A DNA stretch of 60,706 nucleotides from DAOTYE01 sp034434915 (GCA_034434915.1 DAOTYE010000021.1:1-60706); one strand, 5' to 3'; shown: positions 7,272 to 17,500, counted from the first letter of the stretch. Numbers and translations are program-made. The notes: generated by a model not told the origin, from the letters alone.

Positions 7272-9104
7272 CTATGAACCTCCTTTACTTTCACGCCCGA
7301 GATATATTGCCTCAACAAATGTGTTCATAAATGCCGGAACTGCGGCGAGCTCAATGTAATCCACCCGGTCCGCTATCTCCTGCGCTTCCATTCTTTTCTT
7401 GCACGATATCAGGGCAAGCCTGGCACCGGTGCCGGCGGCATTCCCGATTTGCCGGAACTTCTTCAGCGGTAAATCAGGTAACATGCCGATGGTGATGGCG
7501 CTTGACATGTCAATGTAACTGCCGAACGCCCCGGCAATGATAATCTGCTCTATTTCCTGCTCTTTGAGATTCTTTGCCTCCAGGAGCAGTTTGATGCCGG
7601 TGTAAATGGCGCCCTTTGCCAGTTGTAGTTCGCGGATATCCATCTGGCTGACAGTGACCGCTTTGCCGCCGTCTCTTTCTGCCTCACTCACGATGACAAA
7701 CTCTTTTTTCCCTTTTGCCGTATGCACCCGCGGGTGCCTGTCCTCAATACGCCCTGTTCTGTCCACAATCCCCGCCCGGTACATCTGCGCCACGGCGTCA
7801 AGGATGCCTGACCCGCACAGGCCGACGGGAGGAGCGCTGTCAATCGTCTTGTATTCCAGCTTCTCGCCGACAAGTCGCAGGCGCTCAATGGCGCCGCTGG
7901 CGGCGCGCATGCCGCATTGAATATGAGCGCCTTCAAACGCCGGACCGGAGGCACAGGAAACGCTCGTCATCTCGCCATCGCTGATGAGGCAGACCTCAGT
8001 ATTCGTGCCAATGTCAATATAAAGGACTGTTCCCTTTACTCTCAGGGCATCAATCGCCAGCAGACCGGCGACCAGGTCAGCGCCGACAAACCCGGCGATA
8101 TTGGGCAACAGGTGCACATAAGCACCGGGGGCAATGGTTAAACCTACCTCGTGCGCTTTGATGTCCAGCGCCCTGCTCACTGCAGGCACATAAGGAGCAA
8201 GCCCAAGCTGTGCCACCGGCAGTCTGGCGAAGAGGTGGTGCATCGCCGTGTTGCCGACGACGACCGCCTCAACCACTTCTTCAGTTTTGGCTCCTGCCCG
8301 ACTGCAGAGGTCAATGACAATCTGGTTCAGGGCGGTGACCACCAGCTCCTGCATTTTGGCGGCTTCCGCCGACGAGCTTTTTGCCCTGCCGATGCGGGTA
8401 ATCACGTCCTCACCATAGCTCACCTGCGGGTTCATGATGCCGGCTGAGGCGAGCGTCCGGCCATCGGTCAAATCAACGAGGTAGCCTGCGATTTTGGTCG
8501 TCCCCACATCCACCGCCAGCCCCAGGTGACGGCTTTCCACGGAGTTCAGGGCAATCACTTCACCATCATGGACAAAGGCTTTTACCTGCCACTTAAGCGT
8601 CCTCAGCCGGGCGGAGAAATCTTGCAACACGCGGGTATCAATTTGCGCGCACTGCACCTTATGCTGTTCTTCCAGCGCCGTCAACAGCCGTTCATCATCA
8701 GCACGCAAGTCAGTGAGAGACGCCGGAGCCAGCGTAACCGCATAGGCGCGCACGCAGGGCTCAGGGGTGACCGTCACCGTCATGCCCTCCACCTGGGTCC
8801 TCTGCTGGGCAGTGATGGATTCCGGGGGCACGCGGATTTTACAATCGCTCTGCGGGTATGCCTGACAGGCAAGACGGTAGCCTTGCTCAAGCTCCTCAGC
8901 GGAGAAAACGTCTTTTTCAGCTGACGTCAGCGCTGACAACTCACCACCTATCATCTGGACCCGGCAACCGCCACACGTCCCGGCACCGCCACACAGGTTC
9001 ACCAGGTCTACGCCCAGCTGGCGCGCGCAATCAAGGAGTGACTTACCTGCCGGGCAGTCTCCCCGCCGACCAATCGGCTCAAAATCTATGTGGTATGTCT
9101 TCAT
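7272..9104 (-). CDS. Corrinoid activation ATPase with N-terminal 2Fe-2S ferredoxin domain (RACo/DUF4445 type)
   Basis: This protein reduces inactive Co(II) corrinoid to Co(I) on the partner corrinoid protein, using ATP. Residues 1-90 form a plant-type ferredoxin with C38, C44, C47 and C80. After a linker comes the ASKHA ATPase part: HLGLAVDVGTTKIAGYL (phosphate 1), LYIDIGTNTEVCL (phosphate 2) and GPAFEGAHIQCGMRA. A GTG/ATG further upstream (9212) would overlap the preceding gene by 86 bases and add non-family residues. The ATG at 9104 begins with MKTYHIDFEP, as relatives do, and leaves a 22-base gap. It is the activating-enzyme component of the demethylase set. Confidence 0.9.
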   Translation of the reverse strand: MKTYHIDFEPIGRRGDCPAGKSLLDCARQLGVDLVNLCGGAGTCGGCRVQMIGGELSALTSAEKDVFSAEELEQGYRLACQAYPQSDCKIRVPPESITAQQRTQVEGMTVTVTPEPCVRAYAVTLAPASLTDLRADDERLLTALEEQHKVQCAQIDTRVLQDFSARLRTLKWQVKAFVHDGEVIALNSVESRHLGLAVDVGTTKIAGYLVDLTDGRTLASAGIMNPQVSYGEDVITRIGRAKSSSAEAAKMQELVVTALNQIVIDLCSRAGAKTEEVVEAVVVGNTAMHHLFARLPVAQLGLAPYVPAVSRALDIKAHEVGLTIAPGAYVHLLPNIAGFVGADLVAGLLAIDALRVKGTVLYIDIGTNTEVCLISDGEMTSVSCASGPAFEGAHIQCGMRAASGAIERLRLVGEKLEYKTIDSAPPVGLCGSGILDAVAQMYRAGIVDRTGRIEDRHPRVHTAKGKKEFVIVSEAERDGGKAVTVSQMDIRELQLAKGAIYTGIKLLLEAKNLKEQEIEQIIIAGAFGSYIDMSSAITIGMLPDLPLKKFRQIGNAAGTGARLALISCKKRMEAQEIADRVDYIELAAVPAFMNTFVEAIYLGRESKGGS

Positions 9105-9126
9105 AAATGTTTTATGCTCACGAAAG

Positions 9127-10185
9127 TTAGATTGGGTCTCGCATCTGCCCCCACTTCTCCATGTACTTCTGCTTCGCTTCAGGGTTGACGAGCGATTTAG
9201 GAAATTCACCATTCATCACCCGCCTGATTTCTTCCACCGGGCGGTGCCAGCGCTCCGCCTCAGCTTTGGGCGAAAAAAAGGCGGAGTGAGCGGTGATGAT
9301 GACATTTTCCAGAGAGAGGAGCGGGTTCTGCAGTCCCGGTGGCTCGGGGTCAGTAACATCCAGCGCCGCCATGGCGATTTTTCCCTCTTTCAGCGCACGG
9401 TAGAGCGCCGCCTCATCCACCAGTCCGCCGCGGGCGGTGTTAATCACGCAGGCGTTCCGCTTCATCTTGCTGAAGGCAACTTCATTCAGGATTTTCTTTG
9501 TCTCCGGCGTCAGCGCCGAGTGAACTGAAATAAAATCTGCCTCTTTGAGAAGAGTATCAAAATCTACCAGTTCCACCCCCATCTTCTCTGCGGTCTCCTG
9601 TGACGCATACGGGTCGTAGGCAATCACTCTGAGCTGAAAGCCTTTCGCTTTGGGGGTGATAGCCCGGCTCACTTTGCCGAAGCCAATCAAGCCCAGTGTC
9701 TGCCCCTGAAGCCGGGACATCCCGGGCCAGATGCGCGTCTGAATTTCAATGCCGTCAGCGGAGAGCCCCCACTGCCCTTTCTTGGCGGCAGTATTAAGCG
9801 CCACAATTTTCCTGGCGCAGGCAAGTAGCAATGCCATGGCATGGTCAGACACCTCTTCCACACAGTAGTCCGGCACATTGGTGACCAGGATGCCTTTCTC
9901 CGTCGCCGCGGCGATGTCAATGCTGTCATAGCCAATCTGGGTATTGCAGATGATGCGGCATTTCCGCAGTGCTTCTATTACTTTACGCGGCACCGGGCGG
10001 ATACTGCCCACCGTGACAATAGCGTCCGCATCCTTTGCCAGGGCAATGAACTCGTCATCATTCTGACACAGCTTGCTGGTGAAGTCAGCGCCCAGTTTCC
10101 TGAATTTGTCGGGGTAAAGCTCTGACTCGCCACTCAAGGCTAGCGGCAAAACTACCTTGAATCTGTTTTGCTCCTTTGTCCTCAT
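9127..10185 (-). CDS. D-isomer-specific 2-hydroxyacid dehydrogenase
   Basis: This is an NAD-dependent dehydrogenase of the phosphoglycerate/glyoxylate reductase family. The Rossmann motif is GLIGFGKVSRA, in which the usual third glycine is Ser. Catalytic Arg is in NTARGGLVDEAAL, Glu in VTDPEPP and the general-base His in ITAHSAFFS. The substrate cannot be predicted. It is the first gene of the minus-strand corrinoid operon (22 bases before the activator), so it may process a 2-hydroxy or 2-keto acid released with the demethylation substrate, or simply share the promoter. The ATG at 10185 is supported by the family N-terminus. Confidence 0.85.
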   Translation of the reverse strand: MRTKEQNRFKVVLPLALSGESELYPDKFRKLGADFTSKLCQNDDEFIALAKDADAIVTVGSIRPVPRKVIEALRKCRIICNTQIGYDSIDIAAATEKGILVTNVPDYCVEEVSDHAMALLLACARKIVALNTAAKKGQWGLSADGIEIQTRIWPGMSRLQGQTLGLIGFGKVSRAITPKAKGFQLRVIAYDPYASQETAEKMGVELVDFDTLLKEADFISVHSALTPETKKILNEVAFSKMKRNACVINTARGGLVDEAALYRALKEGKIAMAALDVTDPEPPGLQNPLLSLENVIITAHSAFFSPKAEAERWHRPVEEIRRVMNGEFPKSLVNPEAKQKYMEKWGQMRDPI

Positions 10186-10248
10186 ACTCCTTCGCTTTTC
10201 GGGATGCTGAATCGCGCTACTTGCGCAAATTTACTAATGATTATAACA

Positions 10249-10269
10249 TATGAAGTTGGTTACTTCATA
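10249..10269. promoter_or_regulatory. Palindrome in the divergent promoter region of the corrinoid locus
   Basis: TATGAAGT and ACTTCATA are perfect 8-bp arms around a 5-base spacer. The palindrome lies 23 bases before the corrinoid-protein start and between the two divergent transcription units. A TATAAC-like -10 sits just upstream at 10242-10247. The size and symmetry suit an operator for a dimeric regulator, but no regulator gene is adjacent. Part of the 8-bp ATTGCGCA-type repeat lies at about 10213-10234. Confidence 0.4.
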
Positions 10270-10292
10270 AGCCCAGAGGAGAGAACAGACAG

Positions 10293-10928
10293 ATGATAGA
10301 CATTCCCGCATTTTACAAAGCACTGCGCGCTATAGACGCTAACCAGACCCGGGCGCTGGTACAGGACTACCTGCAAAAGGGCTTCTCCGCCAGCCAGGTG
10401 CTCAATGAGGGACTCATCGGTGCGATGAACGTCATCGGCAAAGAGTTCAAAGCCAAAGACCTCTGGGTGCCGGATGTCCTCCTCGCCGCCCGCAACATGC
10501 ACAGTGGCATTGCGCTCTTAAAACCCATCCTTCAAAAGGACAGGTCCTCCTCAAAGGGCACGCTCGTCCTCGGCACGGTGTTCGGGGATATCCATGACAT
10601 CGGCAAAAACATTGTCGCCATCCTCGCTGAAGGCTCAGGTTTCACGGTGATAGACCTCGGCGTCAATGTCTCAGCAGAGGCCTTCGTTGATGCGGTAAAC
10701 AAACACAAACCTTCTGTGGTAGGGCTTTCCGCTCTGCTCACGACGACGATGCTTGAGATGGGCAATATCATTAAAGCGATTCGTGGTAGCGCTGGTAACT
10801 GCGCACCAAAAATCATTGTGGGCGGGGCTCCGGTGACCAGGAAATTCGCGGAAGAAATCGGAGCAGATGGCTACGGAGAAGACGCCACCTCAGGAGTTGA
10901 GCTTGCCCTGAGCTTCGCCAGCAAATAG
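10293..10928 (+). CDS. Corrinoid-binding methyltransferase protein (MtbC/MttC-like)
   Basis: The 211-residue protein carries the methyl group on cobalamin in the demethylase system. Residues 1-85 form the helical cap domain (B12-binding-2 type). The Rossmann B12 domain follows with GDIHDIGKNIV at 98-108, the DxHxxG motif in which H101 is the lower cobalt ligand. VVGLSALLTTTM and IIVGGAPVT match the remaining cobalamin-binding loops. It is the first plus-strand gene opposite the activator operon and lies 15 bases before the UroD-type methyltransferase. Size and domain order match the corrinoid proteins of methylamine and aryl-O-demethylase systems, and the methyl donor is not evident from this protein. 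Confidence 0.92.
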   Translation: MIDIPAFYKALRAIDANQTRALVQDYLQKGFSASQVLNEGLIGAMNVIGKEFKAKDLWVPDVLLAARNMHSGIALLKPILQKDRSSSKGTLVLGTVFGDIHDIGKNIVAILAEGSGFTVIDLGVNVSAEAFVDAVNKHKPSVVGLSALLTTTMLEMGNIIKAIRGSAGNCAPKIIVGGAPVTRKFAEEIGADGYGEDATSGVELALSFASK

Positions 10929-10943
10929 AGGAGGAGGCAACCG

Positions 10944-11963
10944 ATGAGCGCTGAAAAAGAATTGACGCCACGCCGACGCTTTTTGTCCGGGCTGATGGGC
11001 GGCAGGAAAGGGAGGCGCATTTCTGTGGCTAACCCCACCTCAATCGCCTGCGTGGAGCTTATGGATAAGATGGGTGTCTATTTCCCGGAAGCCCATCTTG
11101 ATGCCCGCCAGATGGCAGAGCTGGCGAGTGGCGGCTATGAAGTGCTCGGCTTTGATACCATCATGCCGGAGTTCAGCGTCCAGCAGGAAGCCGCCGCGCT
11201 AGGCTGTGAGGTGGACTGGGGCAACAAAAACATGATGCCTGATGCGAAAACCCACCCTGTGAAAAAGCTGGAAGATGTGGCTATCCCGGAAAATATCCTT
11301 GAGAAACCGTCTATGAAGGTAGTGCTGGATGCCATCTCTCTCCTGCGCAGGGAATACGGGGACCGCGTGGCTATATTGGGCAAAGTCATGGGACCGTGGA
11401 CCATTTGCTATAACATGGTGGGGGTGCAGGACTTCCTCCTTATGGTCTATACTGACCCACAGACAGTAAAGGGCCTCCTTAAAGCCTATGAAGAGGTAAC
11501 TATCGCCTTCGCCAATGCCCAGCTCAGGGCAGGGGCAGACGCCGTGGTGCTCCCTGACCATGCCACCGGTGACCTGGTCAGCCCGCAGACCTACCAGGAA
11601 TTCCTGGTGCCCCTTCACCGTGAGATGCTCAGGCGGATTGGTGGTCCCACTATCCTTCATATCTGCGGCGACTGCTCTGACCGTCTCCACATTTTCGCAG
11701 AAGAAGATTATGACGCTTATCACTTTGAATGGCAGGTAGATGCTAAAAAGGCGGTGCCTATTTTTAAAGGCAAGATGTCACTCATTGGCAATATCAATAA
11801 TGCCACCTGTCTGCTCCGCGGCACGCCGGAAGACGTCCATAAACAGGCGCGCTATGCCATTGAAGCCGGGGTGGATGTTCTGGCGCCGGAGTGTGCCGTT
11901 CCTCTTCAGACGCCGCTGGAGAACCTCAAAGCTATCGTCGCCGCCGCTGAAGAGTATTATTGA
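10944..11963 (+). CDS. UroD-family corrinoid methyltransferase (MT I or MtbA-like)
   Basis: The 339-residue protein has the uroporphyrinogen-decarboxylase fold with the zinc motif of methyltransferases: H239 and C241 in LHICGDCS, and C317 in VLAPECAVP. True heme-pathway UroD lacks this motif. Two roles are known for such proteins: substrate-specific methyltransferase I in bacterial O-demethylases, and methylcobamide:thiol methyltransferase (MtbA/MtaA). The neighbouring corrinoid protein, tetrahydrofolate methyltransferase and activator favour the first. AGGAGGAGG precedes the ATG. The substrate (a methoxylated aromatic, a methylamine or other) cannot be read from the sequence. Confidence 0.85.
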   Translation: MSAEKELTPRRRFLSGLMGGRKGRRISVANPTSIACVELMDKMGVYFPEAHLDARQMAELASGGYEVLGFDTIMPEFSVQQEAAALGCEVDWGNKNMMPDAKTHPVKKLEDVAIPENILEKPSMKVVLDAISLLRREYGDRVAILGKVMGPWTICYNMVGVQDFLLMVYTDPQTVKGLLKAYEEVTIAFANAQLRAGADAVVLPDHATGDLVSPQTYQEFLVPLHREMLRRIGGPTILHICGDCSDRLHIFAEEDYDAYHFEWQVDAKKAVPIFKGKMSLIGNINNATCLLRGTPEDVHKQARYAIEAGVDVLAPECAVPLQTPLENLKAIVAAAEEYY

Positions 11964-12010
11964 GCTAATTCAGCCACTCTGCTAAAATGATGAGATAGGA
12001 GGTGGACGCC

Positions 12011-12391
12011 ATGCCGAAGGAGATAGTGAAAACCACTGGCTCCGTGTCCGGCATCCCCATTTCTGCGGCTACTAAAGCTGGACCTTTTATCTTTGTCTCG
12101 GGACAGGTGGGTGCTGTTGATGACGCAGGCAATCCCATCCCCGGCGTTGAAGGTCAGACAAGGCGTCTCCTCACCACTATAAAAAAGATACTGCAAGCCG
12201 CCGGCGCGTCAATGGAAGACGTGGTGAAAACGACTGTCTTCCTGGTGAACGCTGATGACTTTGCCGCAATGAACAGGGTGTATAAGGAGTTTTTTCCCAG
12301 CGAGCCTCCTGCGCGCTCAACGATTATCGTCGCCGCGCTGGCAAAGCCGGAGTGGCTGGTGGAGATTGAAGCTATCGCCTATCGTCCGTAA
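12011..12391 (+). CDS. ridA: RidA family enamine/imine deaminase
   Basis: This small protein of about 126 residues has the YjgF/RidA fold: FIFVSGQVGAVDDAGN near the N-terminus, QTRRLLTTIKKILQAAGASM in the middle, and PPARSTIIVAAL, where the Arg binds the carboxylate of enamine substrates. RidA proteins hydrolyse reactive 2-aminoacrylate from PLP enzymes. AGGAGGT at 11997-12003 is 7 bases before the ATG at 12011. The upstream GTG at 12002 lies inside that ribosome binding site and is rejected. It follows the corrinoid methyltransferase by about 47 bases. Confidence 0.88.
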   Translation: MPKEIVKTTGSVSGIPISAATKAGPFIFVSGQVGAVDDAGNPIPGVEGQTRRLLTTIKKILQAAGASMEDVVKTTVFLVNADDFAAMNRVYKEFFPSEPPARSTIIVAALAKPEWLVEIEAIAYRP

Positions 12392-12507
12392 ACATGCCTC
12401 AGCAGGTACCAGCATAAATATAGATAGAAAGCCCTGAAATTCCCCCCTTTTACCGGTACAGCCCGCAGGGGGAAACTCTGGCTTAAAAAGAAAAGGAGAG
12501 TTGCTGA

Positions 12508-14001
12508 ATGAAAGGTACACCAACTAAGAATCCGGTCAGGATTACAGATTGCACCCTGCGTGACGGACACCAGTCCATCTTCGCCACCAGAATGCGCACT
12601 GAGGATATGGTGCCCATTGCCCCGGAGATGGATAAGGTGGGATTTTACTCCGTGGAAGTCTGGGGTGGCGCCACTTTTGATGTTGCCAGCCGCTTCCTCA
12701 ATGAAGACCCCTGGGAGCGGCCCCGCATTCTGAAGAAACTGATGCCCAATACACCCCTTCAGATGCTCTTGCGGGGGCAGAACCTCGTCGGCTACCGCAA
12801 TTATGCTGATGACGTGGTCACCGCATTTGTGCACCACGCCGCTGAATGTGGCATTGACATCTTCCGCATTTTTGACGCCCTCAATGATGAGCGCAACCTG
12901 GAGACCTCAACCAAAGCCGTCAAAGAGTGCGGTAAGCATGCCCAGCTTTCCATCTGCTACTCCCTCACCGAGCCCAAGATGGGCGGTCCCGTCTTTAATC
13001 TGGACTATTACATCGCCAAAGCTAAAATCCTGCAGGACATGGGCGCGGACAGCATCTGCATTAAGGACATGGCGGGCCTCATTGCCCCTGATGACGCTTA
13101 TACCCTCATATCCGCCCTGAAAAAGGTGGTCAAAGTCCCCCTGCAACTGCATACCCATTACACCAGCGGCATGGGCGCCATGTCATTGCTCAAAGCCATT
13201 GAGGCTGGGGTGGACATCATTGATGCCAATATCGCCCCATTCGCCTTGCGCACCTCTGAGCCGGCGGTAGAACCAATCCTCGCCGCCCTGCGCGGCACAC
13301 CCCGCGACCCCGGCATTGACCTGGAGCAACTGCTCAAGATTGGGGACTACCTGGAGTCCATTGCCCCCAAGTACCGTGACTTCCTTGACACCACCAGGCT
13401 GTCAGTCATTGATACCAATGTCCTCGTTCACCAGATTCCGGGCGGCATGATTTCAAACATGGTCTCCCAGCTCAAGCAGTCCAACGCCTTACACCGCATC
13501 AAGGAGGTTTATGAAGAGGTGCCCAGGGTGAGAAAAGAGCTGGGCTACCCGCCGCTGGTAACTCCCACCAGCCAGATTGTCGGCGTGCAGGCGGTGCAGA
13601 ACGTCATTGCCGGCAGATACAAGCTGGTTTCAACTCAGGTGATGGACTACTGTTACGGGCTCTATGGCAAGCCGCCCGCACCCATTGACCCGGAAATCCA
13701 GAAAATCTGCCTGAAGTATTATAAGAAAGGGCAGACGCCGGTCACCGTCCGTCCTGCCGACCTAATAGAGCCGGAGCTGGACAAAGCCAGGGAGGCAGTC
13801 AAAAGCTTTACTCAGGATATCGGCGATATTCTGACGGCAGCCATCTATCCCATCACCGGCTTGCGCTTCCTGAAATGGAAATACGGACTGGAGAAACCGC
13901 CGGCTGAGGTCAGAGCCAAGACCATTGAAGATATCAGGCGTGAGGATGAACTGATTGCCAAAGCGAAAGCCGGCAAACTTGTGGAAAGACCCTCTAACTA
14001 G
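12508..14001 (+). CDS. Pyruvate carboxylase subunit B / oxaloacetate decarboxylase alpha-type carboxyltransferase
   Basis: The HMGL-like TIM barrel begins with ITDCTLRDGHQSIFATRM (metal-binding Asp and carboxylate motif). It continues with RIFDALNDERN, CIKDMAGLIAP and LQLHTHYTSGMG (metal His pair), followed by the conserved PYC/OADA domain (HQIPGGMISN, GRYKLVSTQVMDY). The protein ends at about residue 497 without the biotin-attachment MKM motif, so the biotin carrier must be a separate protein. It transfers carboxyl groups between biotin and pyruvate/oxaloacetate, as in PycB or the 5S subunit of transcarboxylase. No biotin carboxylase is in the window. AAAGGAGAG precedes the start. Confidence 0.85.
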   Translation: MKGTPTKNPVRITDCTLRDGHQSIFATRMRTEDMVPIAPEMDKVGFYSVEVWGGATFDVASRFLNEDPWERPRILKKLMPNTPLQMLLRGQNLVGYRNYADDVVTAFVHHAAECGIDIFRIFDALNDERNLETSTKAVKECGKHAQLSICYSLTEPKMGGPVFNLDYYIAKAKILQDMGADSICIKDMAGLIAPDDAYTLISALKKVVKVPLQLHTHYTSGMGAMSLLKAIEAGVDIIDANIAPFALRTSEPAVEPILAALRGTPRDPGIDLEQLLKIGDYLESIAPKYRDFLDTTRLSVIDTNVLVHQIPGGMISNMVSQLKQSNALHRIKEVYEEVPRVRKELGYPPLVTPTSQIVGVQAVQNVIAGRYKLVSTQVMDYCYGLYGKPPAPIDPEIQKICLKYYKKGQTPVTVRPADLIEPELDKAREAVKSFTQDIGDILTAAIYPITGLRFLKWKYGLEKPPAEVRAKTIEDIRREDELIAKAKAGKLVERPSN

Positions 14002-14029
14002 GCAGTCAAGGGGCTGGAGGAGGTGAGCC

Positions 14030-14554
14030 ATGGAATGGCGGGAGCTGGTCATTGACGGGTACGTCAGGGTGCTTGACTCCCTGAAGGAATCACTGGCAGG
14101 ACTGACTCCTGAAGAGCTGAACAAACAGCCCAAACCCGATTGTAACAGCATGGGCTGGCTCGCCTGGCACATCTCGCGCATCCAAGACGCAGAAATAGCC
14201 AACCTCATGGGAGCAGACCAGCTCTGGATAAGCCAGAAGTGGCACGCCAAATTTAACCGCCCGCCTGACCCGGATGATACTGGCACGGGACAGACGAGCA
14301 AGCAGGTAGCCGCGTTCAAGTCTCCTGATGTTGAGACCCTGCTGGACTACTACTATGCGGTAGCGGAAAGGACAAAGAAATACATCCGCTCCCTCACTGG
14401 GGAAGAACTTGACCGGAAGCTGGATGAACCCTACCAGCCACCGCCAACGGTGGGCGTACGCCTGGTGAGCGTTCTGGCGGACAATCTCCAGCATGCCGGC
14501 GAAATCGCCTATGTGCATGGCTTGATTAAAGGCAAGGGGTGGCTGGGGTATTAG
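14030..14554 (+). CDS. DinB-like four-helix-bundle protein
   Basis: This 174-residue helical protein has the three-His metal site typical of DinB/YfiT/DUF664 proteins. One His is in GWLAWHISRIQDAE and another in NLQHAGEIAYVHGLIKG. Family members include thiol-dependent S-transferases (bacillithiol or mycothiol) and metal-dependent hydrolases, and the exact role is unknown. GGAGGAGGTGAG sits before the ATG. It follows the carboxyltransferase by 28 bases and precedes the giant activase by 44 bases, probably within one operon. Confidence 0.72.
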   Translation: MEWRELVIDGYVRVLDSLKESLAGLTPEELNKQPKPDCNSMGWLAWHISRIQDAEIANLMGADQLWISQKWHAKFNRPPDPDDTGTGQTSKQVAAFKSPDVETLLDYYYAVAERTKKYIRSLTGEELDRKLDEPYQPPPTVGVRLVSVLADNLQHAGEIAYVHGLIKGKGWLGY

Positions 14555-14598
14555 TCAGCCTCTTATCTATACCTTTCACACAGGGTGGCAGTAAACTT

Positions 14599-17500
14599 AT
14601 GAGTTTTTATCTGGGAGTAGATATCGGCTCGGTCAATGCCAAGCTGGCGCTTGTTGCTGAGAGCGGGAACCTGGTTTGCCTGGACATTGAGCGGATAACG
14701 GCAAATCCCCGGACTGCGGTGAACTCTCTGCTCACGCGCCTCAGCCGGAAATTCCCCTTTGAGCAGATTAAAGGCGCCGGCGTCTCAGGCTCAGGGAAAG
14801 GCATCATCCCCCCAGATTTCAAATGGTCTGAGTACAGCAGTTCTCTCGCCATTGCTTACGGACTGCTCCAGCAATATGGCGCAGTGAAGACCGTTATCCA
14901 GATTGGCGGGCAGACATCTCTGGTCATCGTCCTTGAGGATGGGCTGACCAAGCCCTGGAAAGTTGCCTCCAATCCCCTCTGCGCCGCCGGCACCGGCAGG
15001 TTTCTGGAACAGCAGGCTTATAGACTTGGCATCAGCATGGCTGACTTCTCCCGGATTGCTCTCACCTGCCAGGGACCGGCACCCCGCATCGCCGCACGGT
15101 GCAGTGTCTTCGCCAAGAGTGACCTCATCCACCTCCAGCAGAAAGGAGCGCCGCTGGAAGCCATGCTCTACGCCCTCTGTGAAAGCATCGCCCGCATGGT
15201 GGCTTCCCTGCATAAAGGGACATTCGCCGAGCCGATTTATTTTGTGGGCGGCGTAGCGGCGAACGCCGCCATCGTGAAGGCGCTTAATGAAGCTATCTCC
15301 GCCCGCAACGGGTACCAGATGAATGTTACCGTCCCGGAGCATTTCCAGCATATAGAATCAATCGGCGCGGCACTGCTGTCGCGCGGCAAGGCATCTTCAG
15401 TAAATTTCTTGCCTGAGTCAGGTGCCCGCCAGCACTACTTTGAGGCGCCGAAGCTGGAAACAGTCACAGTTCCGGGCAATGGCGGTAGTCCGGGCATTAA
15501 AGAGCCTTGCACCGGCTACCTGGGCGTGGATGTGGGCTCAACCAGCACTAAAGCAGTCATCATGGACGCCTCAGGCAAGACAATCCTGGCGAAGAACTAC
15601 CTCATGACCGCCGGGCGGCCCATTGACGCGGTCAGGGAAGTCTTCCGCAACCTGCTCGCGCTGGGCGCAGACAAAGTGACCATCAAAGGTGTGGGGGTGA
15701 CCGGCTCGGGGAGGTATCTGGTCGGCAGTTTCATCGGCGCTGACCTAATCAAAAATGAAATCACCGCCCAGACCCGCGCCGCCGCAGAGATTGACCCGGA
15801 GGCTGATATCATTGAAATCGGCGGGCAGGACTCAAAGCTGGTCATCAAGCGCAACGGCGTGGTGATTGACTACCAGATGAATAAAGCCTGCGCCGCTGGG
15901 ACGGGGAGCTTCATTGATGAGCTGGCGGAGATGCTCAATGTCCCGGTGAAGAACGGCGAGTTTGCCAGGCTTGCCTTCAGGGCGCCTTACACCATTGACC
16001 TGGGCACGCGCTGTGCCGCCTTCATGGGGCAGGCAGTCCCATCTGCCCAGCAGGATGGCGTCCCGCTGGAAGTCATCACCGCCAGCCTTGCTAACTCCAT
16101 TGCCCGGAACTACCTCTCCAAAGTGGTGGGAAACCGCAAGCTGGGCAACAAAGTCATCCTCACCGGCGCCGTGTTCTATAACCAGGCGGTGGTCTCCGCC
16201 TTCCAGCAACAGCTTAAAGGCAAAAAGCTGATTGTGGCGGAACACCGGGAGGTCAGCGGCGCCATCGGGGCGGCGCTCCTGGCAAAAGAGGCTTCTTCCG
16301 GTCAGACGTCAAAATTCAGGGGTTTTCAAACCGTAATTGACAGCGAATGCCGTCTCTCCACCTTTATCTGCAAAGGTTGCGATAACAACTGCACCATCAC
16401 CCGTATGCAGACTGATGAAAACAGGTCCACCTTTTACGGTAGCAGGTGTGATAAATACGATAGCACCATCAGCCAGGAGCGGCGCGAGACGTTCTTTGAT
16501 GAGAGAGAGAAACTCCTCTTCCGCAATTATCAAGAAGGAACCGGCACTGGGCTGGCAGTAGGCATCCCACGGGCTCTGCTCACCTATGATTACGCCCCGC
16601 TGCTCATCAGCTTCCTTAATACCCTCGGTGTGAAGACTGTCCTCTCCAGCAAAACGACCAAGGAAATTATGGAGCAGTCCGCAGAGCTGAGCTACACTGA
16701 TAGCTGTTTCCCGTTGAAGCTTGTTCACGGGCACATTGCTTCACTGAAAAATAAAGCGGATTATATCCTTTATCCCAGCTTCATCAGGCTCGGCATGAAA
16801 GATGGTGATGAAAACCAGAAATATGCCTGCCCTCTGGTGCAGGCATCGCCGTTCATCGTGCGGCAGGTGCTGAATCTCGGCGAGAAACTGCTATCGCCCA
16901 TCATTGACCTGAGCCGCGGCAGTGAAGAAACAGTCAGCAATCTGACTGACGTTGCCACCGCGCTGGGATTTAGCCGCAATCTGGGCAGACAGGCGGCACT
17001 AGCCGGACTGGAAGCACAACAAAGATTTGAAACTGACCGCGCCACGCTGGGGGATAAGCTTCTTAAAGAGTTGCACGCAAGCGGCAAGCTGGGCGTGGTT
17101 ATCATCTCCCGCGCCTATATGTCCCAGGACTCCGGAGCTAACCTGGGCATCGCGGAAAAGCTGGCTCAGCTGGGCGTGGTGCCCATACCGCTTGACTTTT
17201 TGCCCCTCAACACCATCAACCCCAAAGAATATTCTGACCGCCCTTACTGGTCATACGAAAGCAAATTCATTGCCGCCGCCGCCATCACTGCCCGGGACCC
17301 GCAGTTGTATGCCCTTGCCCTCACTAACTTCGGCTGTGGACCAAACTCGTTTATTCTCAAACTGCTGACGGACATCATGGGCGGCAAACCAATGGGACAG
17401 CTGGAAATTGACGAGCACGCCGCTGAAGCGGGCATCGTCACCCGCCTGGAAGCGTTTGTTGATACCATTAAAGGCTTCTCCCGCGGGACTAAAACCGCGG

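Noticed and set aside
7688..8447. Long open frames opposite the corrinoid activator gene
   Set aside because: They lie fully inside a gene with clear domains, and their Arg/Pro/Ser-rich translations show no family features; they are antisense shadows.
10944..11963. Uroporphyrinogen decarboxylase of heme synthesis
   Set aside because: The H-x-C...C zinc motif and the neighbouring corrinoid genes mark it as a methyltransferase of the UroD superfamily.
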